A stretch of 64,000 nt of DNA from Xylaria sp. FL1777. Taxonomy: Eukaryota; Ascomycota; Sordariomycetes; Xylariales; Xylariaceae. Below the pieces are notes generated by a model. The model did no database searches. It was not told where the DNA came from and saw nothing but the letters and a program-made list of their open reading frames with translations. The position numbers were made by a program, and so were the translations under genes. Positions 23,792 to 35,366 of the stretch are shown here, one piece after another (position 1 is the stretch's first letter; the number at the start of each line of letters is the position of its first letter). The stretch spans positions 372,001-436,000 of the forward strand of contig MU400528.1 of the NCBI GenBank assembly GCA_022578965.1. Reading direction: 5' to 3'.

Positions 23792-25948
23792 TCAGGAAGT
23801 CAAACTCTCTAATTGGGCCTTGATTTGGAGAGCCACAATCCTCGAAAAGTATCGACACATGGCAAGATTGCCACCGTGAAGCCAAAGTCCAGGAAAGCCG
23901 CTCCGGCGCCACATAATCCTCGTCTCGCCCTCTTCATCAAAGCCCCACACATTACCAACCTTGCTTCCCACCTCCGTACCGAAAATCGCCTCGGTCATGG
24001 TCCTCATGTTCTGATAACCCGTGGCACAGATGATCTCGTCGGCTTCTAGTTCCGTGCCGTCGTCGAGCCGTATGCCATTCGGCAGAATCTCGTCGACACC
24101 ATGCCCATGCTTGACCTTGACTTTACCATTGATGATTACCTGGGACATCCCGACATCGATATAGTATCCACCGCCACGCTGAAGATACTTATACCATAGG
24201 CCACTATTCATTGGGCCTCGATCTGTTTTGAATCCAGCTTTGTTCAACCCGTCGAGGGTTTCCCTATCTTGCGCTTCCTGTAACGTATTTATGTCTACAT
24301 GGATAGCCTTGAAGACCTCCTGCGGTGAACTCCAAGAAAGTAAATCTCCATGTTCGACCGGCGGGCCACCTTCGGAGTATAAGGGGCCCAAGAGATAGTC
24401 GAGAACGCTCTTGACACTCATAACGGCCGTCGAGGAGCGCTGGATGATGGTAACATCGTAGCCTTTCTCGTAGTAATCTTGCGCGATATCAAGAGCTGAA
24501 TTGCATGACCCAATGACGACGGCCTTCCGGCCAACAGTGTTTTCCTTTGCCCCGCGAAACTCGGAAGAATGGCAGAGCACGTCTCCCTTAAAGTTCTCCA
24601 TGCCCTTGAACGTAGGAAAATTCTTCTTGCCCGAGTGGCCTGTTGCTTGGATGATATGTTTCGGGTGGAGCGTCCTCGTCTCCGTGCTTCCATCACTCTT
24701 TTGGCGTTTCAGTACTACGCTCCATTGTTTCTTATTGTCGTCCCAGGCACTGGACTCCAACTCAGTTTTGGTCCACACATTTAACTCCAGCATGTGAGCG
24801 TATGATTTCAGAAAGTCTGCCATCTTGTCTTTGGGAGTAAATACGGGCCAAAACTCAGGGAACTTGATATAGGGCACTTTAATATAGAGAGTCAGCATCC
24901 TATTATTTGACCTTGATAATATCAATGCATAGTTATGTACGAGAGGAAAATTTCCGATTCTAATGCTCCCAGAAAATAAAAATCTCAGGTTGGTGTATTA
25001 CTCACTATGGTCATACCAAACTGGATCATGCAGCACAAGTTGATGGTACCGATTCCGCCAAGCATCGCCGATCTCGTCAGTTCGATCAATTGTGAGCGTT
25101 GGTACATTCAACATCTTTAAGCGAGCATGAACAGATAAGCCAGCTTGGCCAGCACCTGTGTTGTAATGTTAGAATAGCCGCCGACGAGATCGGATATATG
25201 CCTTACCGATTATGAGTACATCTGGTTCTGAATTTTCAAAGTTGGACTCGGCCTGCCTCCTGTCCAACCACTATGAGGTGTAGAGTTAGTAGGTTTCCAG
25301 AAAAAAAAATTTAAACTTAAGAAGGACACAGGTTTTTCTCAGTGCCATTAGGGGAAAATCATTTCTAAGATAACTCACATTCTTCCTTCCAGCCTGTGCA
25401 CCATGCAACACACCACGAGCACGGTTCGACCCCACAGCTTCCTCATGATCTTTTAACTTGGTCATTGAGGTAAAGAAGAGCCAGATCTTCCATTCGCCGG
25501 ATTCTTGGATGAGCCGCACGACACCTTGACCAGAGCCGAATTGGGTGGTGACAGTCGTGACGAGAAGGATACCGCGGACAGAACCGTCGTATCTCAAGTT
25601 TGCTACCTGTGGACCATTGCTGGGTGGTGAGTAATCTATGCCGACGTTGACCAGGTGGTGGCCGTCCTCAAGTAGTTTTATGATCTTCTCTTTGCCTTTG
25701 GCGGTTCGAAGATCCCAGGTCAGGCCGAGATGGTCTCGCCAGTACCCGTCATTAACGAATAGGCCTGCGATGGCATCGTAGTCTTGCTTTTGTAACGATT
25801 GGTTGAAAGAATCAATGATCTTAGATGATATCGCAACGGCATCGCCCTCAATGTTGCCCGTTGTTGGCCATGGGGCGATAGATACGTTAATAGACCCGGG
25901 TACCCCCCGCTCACTTGACGGGACTTGTTCTACCATGGTCGCTGCCAT
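23792..25948 (-). CDS. NTF2-like domain fused to a flavin-containing monooxygenase
   Basis: Four exons on the minus strand: 25948-25379, 25270-25207, 25155-25006 and 24876-23792; introns of 108, 51 and 129 bp, all GT-AG and in frame; 622 aa. Residues 1-190 form a SnoaL/NTF2-like domain (FNQSLQKQDYDAIAGLFVND, then GEWKIWLFFTSM). The monooxygenase part begins at about 205: FAD-binding GAGQAG at 212-217, the FMO signature FKGDVLCHSSEF at 357-368, the NADPH-binding Rossmann motif GSCNSA at 384-389, and ATGY near the end. The layout matches fungal YUCCA-like or FMO-type oxygenases, which hydroxylate or oxygenate small molecules using NADPH and O2. The substrate is unknown. A TATAAA lies about 100 bp upstream of the start. 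The gene sits alone between two gene-free stretches, which fits an accessory metabolic gene. Confidence 0.92.
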
Positions 25949-26048
25949 TATATGAGTCTTGATAATGAGATTGCTATAGTCTGATTCACTGTATATGTCC
26001 CTAGCAAAAGACTTGATAGAGGGAGAGGTTGTGGTTGAGAGTCAAGTG

Positions 26049-26054
26049 TTTATA
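26049..26054 (-). promoter_or_regulatory. TATA box of the monooxygenase gene
   Basis: TATAAA on the minus strand, about 100 bp upstream of the ATG at 25948, preceded by GTG. Position and sequence fit a core promoter TATA element. Confidence 0.45.
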
Positions 26055-28131
26055 CACCCTAGCTTCGTGCAGAGGAATCGGAGAACACGTAGGGACCCCG
26101 CATGCTGTCATAACGGCATGGTGGCGTATTGATGCCCACGTACAACTCTGTCATTTTCCTATATGACACAAGTGTTCACACACATTGGCGTGCATTGGCG
26201 GTCTGCAGGAGACAGGCCGATAGTCGGGCCTGTACGCATTCAAGTCAAGAGTGAGGCGCACCATCTAGCAGAATGCCTAATGGCGCTCCGCGTTCGGAAA
26301 TGAGGAATGGCTTTTCATACTGCGTCGACAGTTGACAGCTGAATTTTCTGTAGACCTCGATCACTGCGCTGGTGTTTGTTTCCGTTTGCCCTAGTTGCGT
26401 AGCTGCGGAGAAAATCTGGGGATCCGGGTTGGGGGTGATGGGGGCGATGAGGAGAGGACTACTAGAACAGGCAAACCGCCACTTGCTGCTCCCTTGCTAG
26501 ACCCCGGATTCTGGACCCGTGTTCTGAGAGTCCAGCACTACGGTAGTAGGTAGTACCGGTACCGTGTACCGTGCTGGGCCAGCTGACTCCTCGGAGAATT
26601 TGATCATAGAGATGGCAGGCTTGTGTGGTGCGCTTGCACTCCACCAACCTGCATCGCCTTGCATACCTACACATACTTACTGCGTATGCGTACATACATA
26701 TATATATATATATATTAATAGTTGCTCGCGGGTGTCGTTAGCCGATGCGTCACGTTAAGATGATGTTGCATGTCCCGATCCATGTGAGAGCCGGAGTTCT
26801 GGGTGTACGCGATCGGGAAAGCTCACTTGCACTTTTGTTTCTCACGGCGGGCATATATACTCGATGGGGGTAGCAATCCCGGTGCTCGAAGGAGTACTGC
26901 CAGAAAGCAAGTTTCATTATCTATCAGTCTACCACGAGGTAAGACAAGGGCTTCATGCTAGCGAGGATCATGCGACTGTCCTTTGTGGTGATTCGACGGT
27001 GATTCGACACACTCGCTAGCTGGTGGCATTCTATGTAAGGCACTGACTGGGCTTGAGCTTTGGAGGCCGCCTTCTATGCAGGGAGACGCAAAGGGAGCAA
27101 CGAAATCCCTTACTGTACTGACACGGAACAGTGTGCTTCCGTACCTACCTTGACGTGACAGACTAATAAAATCAATTAATCGGTACCGGTCGGTAGGTTC
27201 GACTGCCACGATACACGCAGCCCAAGAGGAGGTAGAGTTCGTCCGATGGAATGCGACGACCTCGTGATTGGCTGGTGCAGACAGGGGGAGGATGGCAAGG
27301 TTCGAATGACAAACAACCTCCAAGGTTGTCAAAAGGATTCATTATGAAATAGTGTAGCTAGTGTAGATTTAGATTTACCCGAGCAGAACCCGAGATACGT
27401 CTAGATACGTGTAGATTAGTGGCAAAAGTACAAGGCTGAGATGATCGTCACCGGGGTGGCTAAGCCCTGTTAATTTGACGACTGACAAAGAATCCAACCT
27501 CGGGTTTGTAGGTAAGATAGAAGCTGATGCATAAGGTACCTAGGTAGGTAAGAAGGTTATGAGTTATGAGGGAAGAAACGGTTCCCTATTAAAATCGAGG
27601 TTTGAACACAATAGATCCGTTTTCACAGTATCCAAAGACTGACTACCTGCAGAATTGAGGCTAGGGGGGGGTAATACGTTCCGTCGAAGACCACACAACA
27701 GTGCAGATAGACACTAGACGAACGTCATTAGGTATTAATAATCAAACAGCATTAACAGACTCCAGCTACTTACCCCCACTGCTACCGATTCTCTCTACCT
27801 AGGAACCAGTAACAAAACCGCTTTATGGAGAGATTACGTAGTAGCATTACACTGACCGTCTCTTACTGTACGCAGTATACGCTTTGAAGTCATGCACATG
27901 GGCTCGTGCAAAGCACCTGCCCAGGCACGCACTGATAGGGGGGCCAGCTCGGGCTCAAAGCGGTGTAGCGCGGGTTGGCTTTCCGTTAGGAGCCACGACC
28001 CAGGTTGACCCAGGTTGACCCTGATAAAACCCATCTACGAGGTACTTACTGTATGGTATCCACACTCGTTTAGTACCTACAGCGTATGTATGGTTGGAAG
28101 GATCATACATGCCGCCGTACATACACTACCT

Positions 28132-28213
28132 ACATCGTAATCGTAATTCATCTTACCTGCCGTTGGTATGGAGGATCACACATTGTAATTGTAATTCATC
28201 TCACCAGCCGTTG
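28132..28213. repeat. Diverged 34-bp direct repeat in a 5' leader
   Basis: Copies at 28132-28165 and 28180-28213, 48 bp apart, agree at 30 of 34 positions (three of the four differences are C/T). They lie about 200-280 bp upstream of the Sec14-like start codon, so either in its promoter or in its 5' UTR. Confidence 0.7.
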
Positions 28214-28415
28214 CTCCCGACACCGCCGCCGGCCAATAATAAAGATCACCACTCCCGATACCATTCCCAATCTCATCCTCGATACCCTTCTCGAGTATTT
28301 ATTCCCCTGCCCACTCAACTACCTACACCAGCCCAGGAAATCCGGCTTCTCGCTAGTGTTTACTTTATCTGTCTCTTTTTTTTTTCTTTTTTTGTCTCCC
28401 GCCCTCCTCGACACC

Positions 28416-30047
28416 ATGTCTAACGGTATCCACCGGGTGCCTTCGTCGAGCATCCTCGAACTTGGCTTCCCCAAAGGACATTCCGGCCATCTTACCGATG
28501 ACGAGGCCGAGGCCTTAGTCGAGTTCAAGGCTCTCTTGGAAGAGGATGGCCTGTACAAGCCGGGCCCGCCGCCGTCGCATGACGACCCGACGTTACTGTG
28601 CGTCCCGACCGTGCCCCCCCGATAGTGTCTCCCTCTGCCTGTGTCTCCCTATTTGACTAATTGTGCCCAATTGCCATTGCGCTGTGCACCTTCTTGCTGA
28701 CCCGCCGCGTGCGAACCAGGCGATTCCTCCGTGCACGCAAATGGGTGCCGCAGGACGCATACGTGCAATTCTCCGACACGGAGAAATTCCGAGACGCAAA
28801 CGAGATGGAGAACCTTTACGCCAACATCGACATCGACTTATACGAGACTTCGAGGAAAGTGGTACGTGACTTCGTCGGATCAACCTAGGCTTAGGTCGGT
28901 AGCTCACGATGCCTTCACTTGCAGTACCCGCGTTTCACTGGTCGTCGAGACAAGCGGTATGTGTGCTCCCTACCACACAAAGAATCCGCACGCTTTTGTC
29001 TGGTACTGACGGGCTGCTGTGGCGTTGCGTAGAGGGATACCGTTCTATATCTTCAGTATAGGACATCTCGACTCGAAGCGCGTTTCCGAATACGAGAAGT
29101 CCACCGAAGCCGCCTACAGCAAGACCAAGACAGATGGAAAGACGCCGACCAGACTGTTGCCGCTGTTCGCGTTGTACGAAAACCTGACTAGATTCTCTCA
29201 GCCATTGACGTCCGAATGCATCGATCGCAAACCCCCCAATACCCCTATAACTCTTAGCACAAATATCGTCGACATCTCGCACGTTAGTCTGCGCATGTTT
29301 TGGAATCTTAAGGCCCACATGCAGGCCGCTAGTCAGCTGGCTACAGCCCATTATCCCGAAACTTTAGACCGTGAGCGTTTCCCATAACTAAATGATTCGA
29401 TATCCGTTGCGGATATCATGGGGGCGGATAGATAAATGGATAGAACGTGCTAACACGCATTGTTGATAGGAATCTTCATCATAGGCGCCCCATACTTCTT
29501 TTCGACCGTCTGGGGCTGGGTCAAGCGGTGGTTCGACCCCGTCACCGTGTCCAAGATCTTCGTTCTCAGCGACAACGACGTGTTCCCTGTCTTGTCGACG
29601 TTCTTAGACCCCGAAGATATCCCGAAGATCTACGGTGGGAAGCTCGACTGGACCTTTTTCGACGAGCCCGCCTACGACGACGGCATTATGGAGCTCGTGA
29701 AATGGGAGAACGGACATACCAACTTCCCTCCTGGACCCTGCTACTGGCGACCGACTGAAGATGGGACGCGGCTAGAGTGTTTCGCAGTCGGTACTAAAAA
29801 CGGCCAGGAGAGAAGGGAGGTGGTGTGTACTATTCCGAAAGAATCCGCGTCTAAGCCCGATGCTGCTGCCGAAACGTCGGCGGCGAATGGCGAGAAAGAG
29901 GGGGCTACAGATGTCGAGTCCGCTGCCAATGCTGTCGGAGGTCTAGCCATCACTGACGCTAAGGATTCTACCGATGAACTTTCCGAAAAGGTTGCTTCTG
30001 TGGCGGCCGAGGTGGCCGACGCGCCTACCGAAACAAAGGCGCATTAA
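28416..30047 (+). CDS. Sec14-like CRAL-TRIO domain lipid-transfer protein
   Basis: Five exons: 28416-28597, 28720-28861, 28925-28956, 29033-29370 and 29470-30047; introns of 122, 63, 76 and 99 bp, all GT-AG and in frame; 423 aa. The start codon has an ACACC context. A CRAL-TRIO N-terminal helical region spans the first splice (DDPTLL joined to RFLRARKW), then the lipid-binding core runs from RGIPFYIFSIGHLD to YPETLDRIFIIGAPYFF, closing with FVLSDNDVF and DPEDIPKIYGGKLDWTFFDEP. The last ~80 residues are an Ala/Glu-rich low-complexity tail. Sec14-type proteins load and present phosphatidylinositol and other lipids to membrane enzymes in the cytosol. The third exon is only 32 bp and is essential for frame. 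The ligand cannot be told from sequence. Confidence 0.95.
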
Positions 30048-30548
30048 TTATCTCGTGTATAGATGGACTATTATGTCCAGAAATAAGGATTCATGTATCC
30101 TATGACGGTTTAGACGACAGGTTTTTCCATGTTGGACAGATACAATTACTGGTTTTGTTAGTCATCAGATGATGTATAAACGATGGAAGAAGAAACTTTC
30201 GTCGCGAAACTTTTTGTCATCTAGATTGGTATCATTTCTTTCTATGGTGGCGTACATAATCTACAAATATACGTATAGAACGCCGGACCTGCCCCCACCG
30301 AAAACATACGATGTCGTCCGTCCATCTGTCTATGTATCTATCGTGTATGTATGTACGCAGTAGTCCATATCTTCAGGTCTCGAGGTAAAATGTTGGCGCT
30401 AGCAACGCCAAGCTTTGCAACCATTTCCTCCTTTCTCTCTTCACGTAGGCGGTGTAGGTTAAGGTTGTGACCGAGGCTGTAGGTTCGCCTCTTATCCTCG
30501 TCTCATCTCATCTCATCTCGTCGCATCGCACCGCATCTCACGTCACAC
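30048..30548. other. Convergent intergenic region
   Basis: About 500 bp between two 3' ends, with a CATCTCATCT-type short tandem run near 30500-30540. No gene is seen. Confidence 0.5.
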
Positions 30549-31256
30549 TCATTCCACCCCTTTCCTCCGCCTCCACTCCCGGATGCCGCTCTCGACCTCG
30601 GTCCACGTCACGCCGTCGCGAACCAGCCACATGGTGACGCCCAGGGTCTCGGTGTCGCGGTTGCGGCTCTCGTCGTCGAAGAACAGCATCTCGGCGTAGG
30701 GGATGCCGGTGCGCTTGTGCAGGGACTCGAAGTGCTTGATCTTGGAGGAGGGGTAGATCTCGAGCCCGGCGTCGAAGAAATCTATCGCCTTGCGCGTCTT
30801 CTCTTTATTACTTCCATTACTTCCACTTCCACCGCTGCTGCCGTTGCCCCTCGCACTCTGCACGACGGCCGCCGCGTCCTCGCTCCCCAGCACGCTGCTC
30901 GCGGGCGGCACGTGCAGCAGCCGCAGCATCTCGCGGCCCAGGTCCGGCGCGTGCGTCCGGCTCGCGACGCCGAGCTTGACCCCGGCCAGCGACAGCCCGT
31001 GCAGCACGGCGGCGACGTCGCGGTAGAAGGCGAAGGTCTCGCCGACCTTGTCGGTGCAGGCGCTGTGGGCGGCGTTGGGGCGCAGCGGCGCGTAGACGTG
31101 CGTGTCGACCCAGAAGGGCCACAGCGTGTAGTCGAGGTCGAAGACCACGGCGCGCGGCAGCGGTCGGCCGTCGGTCAGGATGCTCGGGAGCGACGGGGCT
31201 GTCGATAGCGAGGAGAGAGACGTGCTCGTTGATTGTTTGGAGAGTTTGCGGGGCAT
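30549..31256 (-). CDS. HAD-family magnesium-dependent phosphatase 1 (MDP-1)
   Basis: Single exon, 235 aa. HAD motif I is FDLDYTLWPFW (nucleophile D40, acid/base D42), the MDP-1 signature; motif II lies at VASRTH (S99), motif III is a Lys in SSKIKHF, and motif IV is FFDDE (D194, D195). A Gly/Ser/Asn-rich insert of about 15 residues (around 137-150) interrupts the domain before KAIDFFDAGLEI and is an expanded, unstable-looking region. The N-terminus (about 30 residues) is Ser/Thr-rich and probably disordered. MDP-1 enzymes dephosphorylate small phosphorylated compounds and have been linked to fructosamine-6-phosphate or tyrosine-phosphate-type substrates; the true one is not visible here. The gene is very GC-rich. 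It converges with the Sec14-like gene. Confidence 0.93.
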   Translation of the reverse strand: MPRKLSKQSTSTSLSSLSTAPSLPSILTDGRPLPRAVVFDLDYTLWPFWVDTHVYAPLRPNAAHSACTDKVGETFAFYRDVAAVLHGLSLAGVKLGVASRTHAPDLGREMLRLLHVPPASSVLGSEDAAAVVQSARGNGSSGGSGSNGSNKEKTRKAIDFFDAGLEIYPSSKIKHFESLHKRTGIPYAEMLFFDDESRNRDTETLGVTMWLVRDGVTWTEVESGIREWRRRKGVE

Positions 31257-32951
31257 CTTTTTTTATTATTTTATTATTATTATTTTTTTGGGTTGCTGCT
31301 TTTAGGAAGGGGGCCCTTTTTTTGGCGGGGGTGGGGAAGGGATGAAAATGAGGGTGTTAAATGTTTTTATTTGATATAAAGTACCTACCTAGGTACATAA
31401 TAAGTAGGTACTTAAGGCCAGAGCCTCAGGGGGACTATTAACTTGGAAGTGTCTAGCTTCGTTGTGATGCGACGGGAATGTATCTCCGTAGCTTGCTTTG
31501 TTCAGTTAGACAAGTGAATAACAGTGCTGCATAGTACTTACTCCAGAGACATCCATATTAGATAAGTTAGTTCCAGATTACCACTTCTATGGACACCCAT
31601 GACAAATAGGATTTTTAGCGAACTTCCCACTTTTGGTCGTACTCGCTTCACCCCAGTCAAGGAACCGAGGAACCGAGGATTTGACGTTGATGGGCGGTTT
31701 GACCAAAGAGCACTGCCACTTCGCTTCATATTTGTACATGTATACGCAGTAGGCTATATTACTCCCTACCTAGGTACGGAGCAGATTATCACGGGGCTGT
31801 AAGCTGGTCCTATATAAAACTGGCTCGGAATGTTCGTGTAGTAATTATTGCAACTGGGGAGCAACAATAGAGGATTGTTTCGTCCGCAAGGAAACTAGGA
31901 TGATCAGCTGCTGGTAACAAACAGTCCTACAGTTAGTGACCCAAGGCATAGATCTGCTTTTTCCGTCAGCTCGAAGTTTGGCTCCTTAGTATACCTAGTT
32001 TAATTTCGAAAGCACGGCCAATAACAAGTTAGACTTGTAACACTATCTACCTAGATACGGAAGCCTACAAAAGAATTGTCTACCTAAAGAGCAAGACTCT
32101 CTTCTTATGTCGGCAAAGCTTCGAAGAGATTTCTTTCTCGGAAGTTATTAGCTACAAATCCAACTGACTTCCTACAGACTATATAGTCCTGTCATCAATT
32201 CCCAGATTGTTATGCGGTGTAAAGAAGCCCGCCACTACGAGATTTCATACAGCGCGATACAAATCGAGCGCCAAGGATTCGAACTAGGAATCGGTGATCT
32301 AACGAACGAGACGCGCCAGGTTAACGTCGATATGAACATTGGAAAGACAAACCTTCATCAAGTTGTCAAACTGTTAGTAATATATAGATATAACTTAGCT
32401 ACCATGACATTTTAAGAATAGGAATGCAAGATACTGCCTATGAAAATAAGAATTACAAGTTCACGGTTTTTTACCTTTTCTTTCTACTACCTTATCTTTA
32501 AGTGCTATTTCATGTTATGACGATGTACGCTTCGCTCGTAATCATTCAGTCTAGTCTGACGAGCAGCACATGGAAGAAGCTAAGTTGTAAGGTAGATAAA
32601 ATTACAACTACGAATAGTTGGTTCATCAAAGTGGTATGCGTCTGGATATTGCACTGAACAAGCATCCGTCACACATAGACTCGGACTTCGCCACACCCGC
32701 TTCCGATCTACCACCTCAACATCGTTACACGATTTAAAAAGAGGTTTTGTGAGACACCGTACAAGATAACATGCCTACGTGTCAATGGTTGTTTGGGCAT
32801 CAATTGGAATATTGAATCTACTTGATTCAAACCGTCCTTCGTACGTCGTGTTATATACTAAACGCTGTCTTTAATCACCCGATATTTGCATCCGGCTTTC
32901 AGAGAGAAAGAAAAGATAAAAAGAAGCGAAACATTAGACAGACATACTATC
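31257..32951. other. Intergenic region, no gene seen
   Basis: About 1.7 kb between the divergent phosphatase and dioxygenase genes. It starts with a T/A homopolymer-rich stretch at the phosphatase leader, holds two exact copies of TACCTAGGTA (31386-31395 and 31767-31776), and is otherwise AT-rich with broken frames. Confidence 0.5.
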
Positions 32952-34460
32952 ATGGCAATCCCTCCCTGCAAGATCCAGCTTGTGCGCATAGCACACGTGT
33001 ACTACAAGTACGCAGACCTAGAAAAGGCAAAGGAATTCCTGCTAGACTTTGGCTTCACCGAGGAGAAGAGGGTGAGTAACGACAACGGGGAAGACGAGAA
33101 GATCTACTTCCGCGGCTACGGCACCGAGCCCTGGGTTTTCTGCGCCATCAAGTCCAACGAGCCCGAGTTCGGAGGCGTCGCGTTCGTCGTTGAGTCCGAG
33201 GAGGACTTGCGCCTCGCCGCCGACACACTTCCCAAGGCGTCTGGTATATATGAGTTGGCGGATGCGCCTGGCGGTGGACGATGCGTCACTTTCCACGACC
33301 CCGTCGATGGATGGCCCATGCATCTTGTGTATGGACAGAAGAGCACTGATATGTTGGATATCATGCTACCTCATACGCCCGTTAACTACGTGAGCCACAT
33401 GCACACACGTCTCCTTTCTTCCTGTTTCGGTTTTGCTTCCAGGCAGAGAAAATCTATGGGTTTAGTATAAACTTGAAGAGATGGAACTGGTACTAGTTTC
33501 TTCTGACTGGTTGACTAACTGCTGTTGTTTTGCCATCCGATAAAGCCAACGGAGAAAAATCGACCGGCCGGCAAGTTCCAGAGATTCACGAAGCGTCCGG
33601 CACCGGTGCACAAGTTGGGCCACTTTGGCGTGCGCACGACGAGTTTCGCGAAGGCGCACGAGTTCTACTGCTCTCGATTCAATTTTCTTGCAAGTGATGT
33701 AAGAACAGAGGGCCCAACCTATTGCTAGCTCCCCCCTTCCAGAATCATATTATCGTGCTTCTTAACTTTTTCTTCTTCTTTTCGTCACCCCCTGAAAGAA
33801 TACCTCCAAGTTGTAGGTTTTCCCAAAGCTCACAAAGTTATGCATGAGTATAGATCGTTCACGACTCTGAGAACATCGACCGCACCGTCTTCTATCGCCT
33901 GAGTCGAGGGAAAGAGGAAGTTGATCATCATGTGTTCTTTTTCGCCGAGGGCTTTTCTTACAAGGTCCATCATTCGTCCTTTGAGACGCATGACTTCGAC
34001 ACGCAGGTCTTGGGCCACGACTGGTTGCGTGAGAAGGGGCATAAAAACTGCTGGGGGGTCGGACGCCATGTCATGGGAAGTCAGATTTTTGACTATTGGT
34101 GAGCTCCGACTTTTTATTTTTTATTTTTTTTTTGGCTTATTTGCTTGCTTGTTGCTGCTCATCCTGAGACGGGGAATCCATTGAATGGTAAAGTAGGTAG
34201 GTTAGTGATAGACAAGTTAGCTGACTTGAGGGGCAAACATAAAAAGGTTCGATCCCAGCGGATTCATCTTTGAACATTACGTTGACGGAGATCTGTTGAC
34301 TGCCGATGAGCCGACGCATCGCTCACTGGGCGGACCTGGAAGCATCCATGTCTGGGGTAAGTAAGATTAGTTGGGCATTCATCAAGCTTCAGGTGCAGAA
34401 AGAGCTGAAGTTGGCTAACGCATAATAGGTCCTGATATTCCGAGCTCGTTCTTGGAATAG
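32952..34460 (+). CDS. Extradiol-type VOC dioxygenase (catechol 2,3-dioxygenase family)
   Basis: Five exons: 32952-33389, 33546-33698, 33854-34098, 34247-34356 and 34429-34460; introns of 156, 155, 148 and 72 bp, all GT-AG and in frame; 325 aa. Two vicinal-oxygen-chelate domains: the first from VRIAHVYYKYADLEKA to HDPVDGWPMHLVYG, the second from HKLGHFGVRTTSFAKA to the C-terminus. The second domain carries the full Fe(II) triad of extradiol dioxygenases: H172 (LGHFG), H222 or H223 (VDHHVFFF) and E288 (FIFEHY). Family members cleave catechol-type rings next to the two hydroxyls. The last exon is only 32 bp. Upstream on the other side of a 0.9 kb gap is a Zn2Cys6 regulator and then a QutR-like protein, a setting that suits aromatic-compound catabolism. 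The exact substrate is inferred, not shown. Confidence 0.9.
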
Positions 34461-35366
34461 GTGTCTAATGAATCATGGCAATAGTAAGCGATCAATGATC
34501 GAACCCAGCCGAGAGTAGAAATATGGTAACACATCCCTCCACGTTTGGTTTGTGACTGGGCTGGACCTCTTCTACGCACGTGAGTTGTTATGTATAATTT
34601 TAATGTCATTCATGTGTCGTTTCAAGCTGAGTAGTTTTCTCCCTCATGAAAATGTGCATAGGTGGTTTGTCGTAATAGGTCCTTTACCCATAAGGTCGTA
34701 GAAGCGTCGTTTCCATTGAGACTGAGCGATAGGGTATCTAGGTTTACTAAACATCAAAATACTTTACCGACCCCTGACGATCTTTTAGGAGTCCAGTTCC
34801 TAGGAGTCAGGTATGTAACCTATATACACTTGTGTGCACCCTAAATAAGCAGTGCGGAGTCTCGATATTTCCTTCAGATGCTCGAAAGGAGAAAAGTTAA
34901 CATATTCCAATATGCAAAAATTCTAGTCCCGCAGTGAAATCACTTACACCGACTCCGAAGTGGATATATTCTAATTCCTGCATACAATTTATCGTATTTG
35001 GATTTGATTGAGTGATCCCTGCGCCGAACTGTGAACATACGCACGGCTAGCAATGTTCAGAGCATATAATCAGTAGCTATAACTGTCGTAAGCCCCATTG
35101 GATAGAGCTGGAGTAGATGCTTAATAGAATAAAGGATGCTCTCCTGTTATTCATATGATTCAAGCTCTCCCCGGGAGAACTTTATTTAGAGTGAGCTAGC
35201 ATGGAGAGTCAGTAACCCGGGTTACAGAAGCGCGAGAATGAAGAAATACCTCTATCGAGTCATTAAGAGCAGGCAGGAGGATGAACGGTAGCGATGAGAT
35301 GAGATATGTAGCTCTTGATTTCTGCATCCCCGCTGATATAGGCAGGGTAGTTCACACTGTGAATAC
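34461..35366. other. Convergent intergenic region
   Basis: About 900 bp between the 3' ends of the dioxygenase and the Zn2Cys6 gene. A consensus donor (GTGAGT) overlaps the annotated stop of the Zn2Cys6 gene, so an extra small 3' exon cannot be excluded. Otherwise I see nothing. Confidence 0.45.

Larger units (their letters stand above)
25949..28415. other. Divergent gene-free region
   Basis: About 2.5 kb between the monooxygenase and the Sec14-like gene. Several open stretches of 65-125 codons occur on both strands but none has a recognisable domain or coding look. The region holds a (TA)n run near 26699-26715, a copy of TACCTAGGTA at 27537-27546, a short GACCCAGGTT duplication near 28000-28020 and a diverged tandem duplication at 28132-28213. 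Confidence 0.5.

Noticed and set aside
32212..32415. tRNA-like B-box word (GGATTCGAA) near 32276
   Set aside because: Neither strand gives a paired T-arm or acceptor stem around it; no tRNA.
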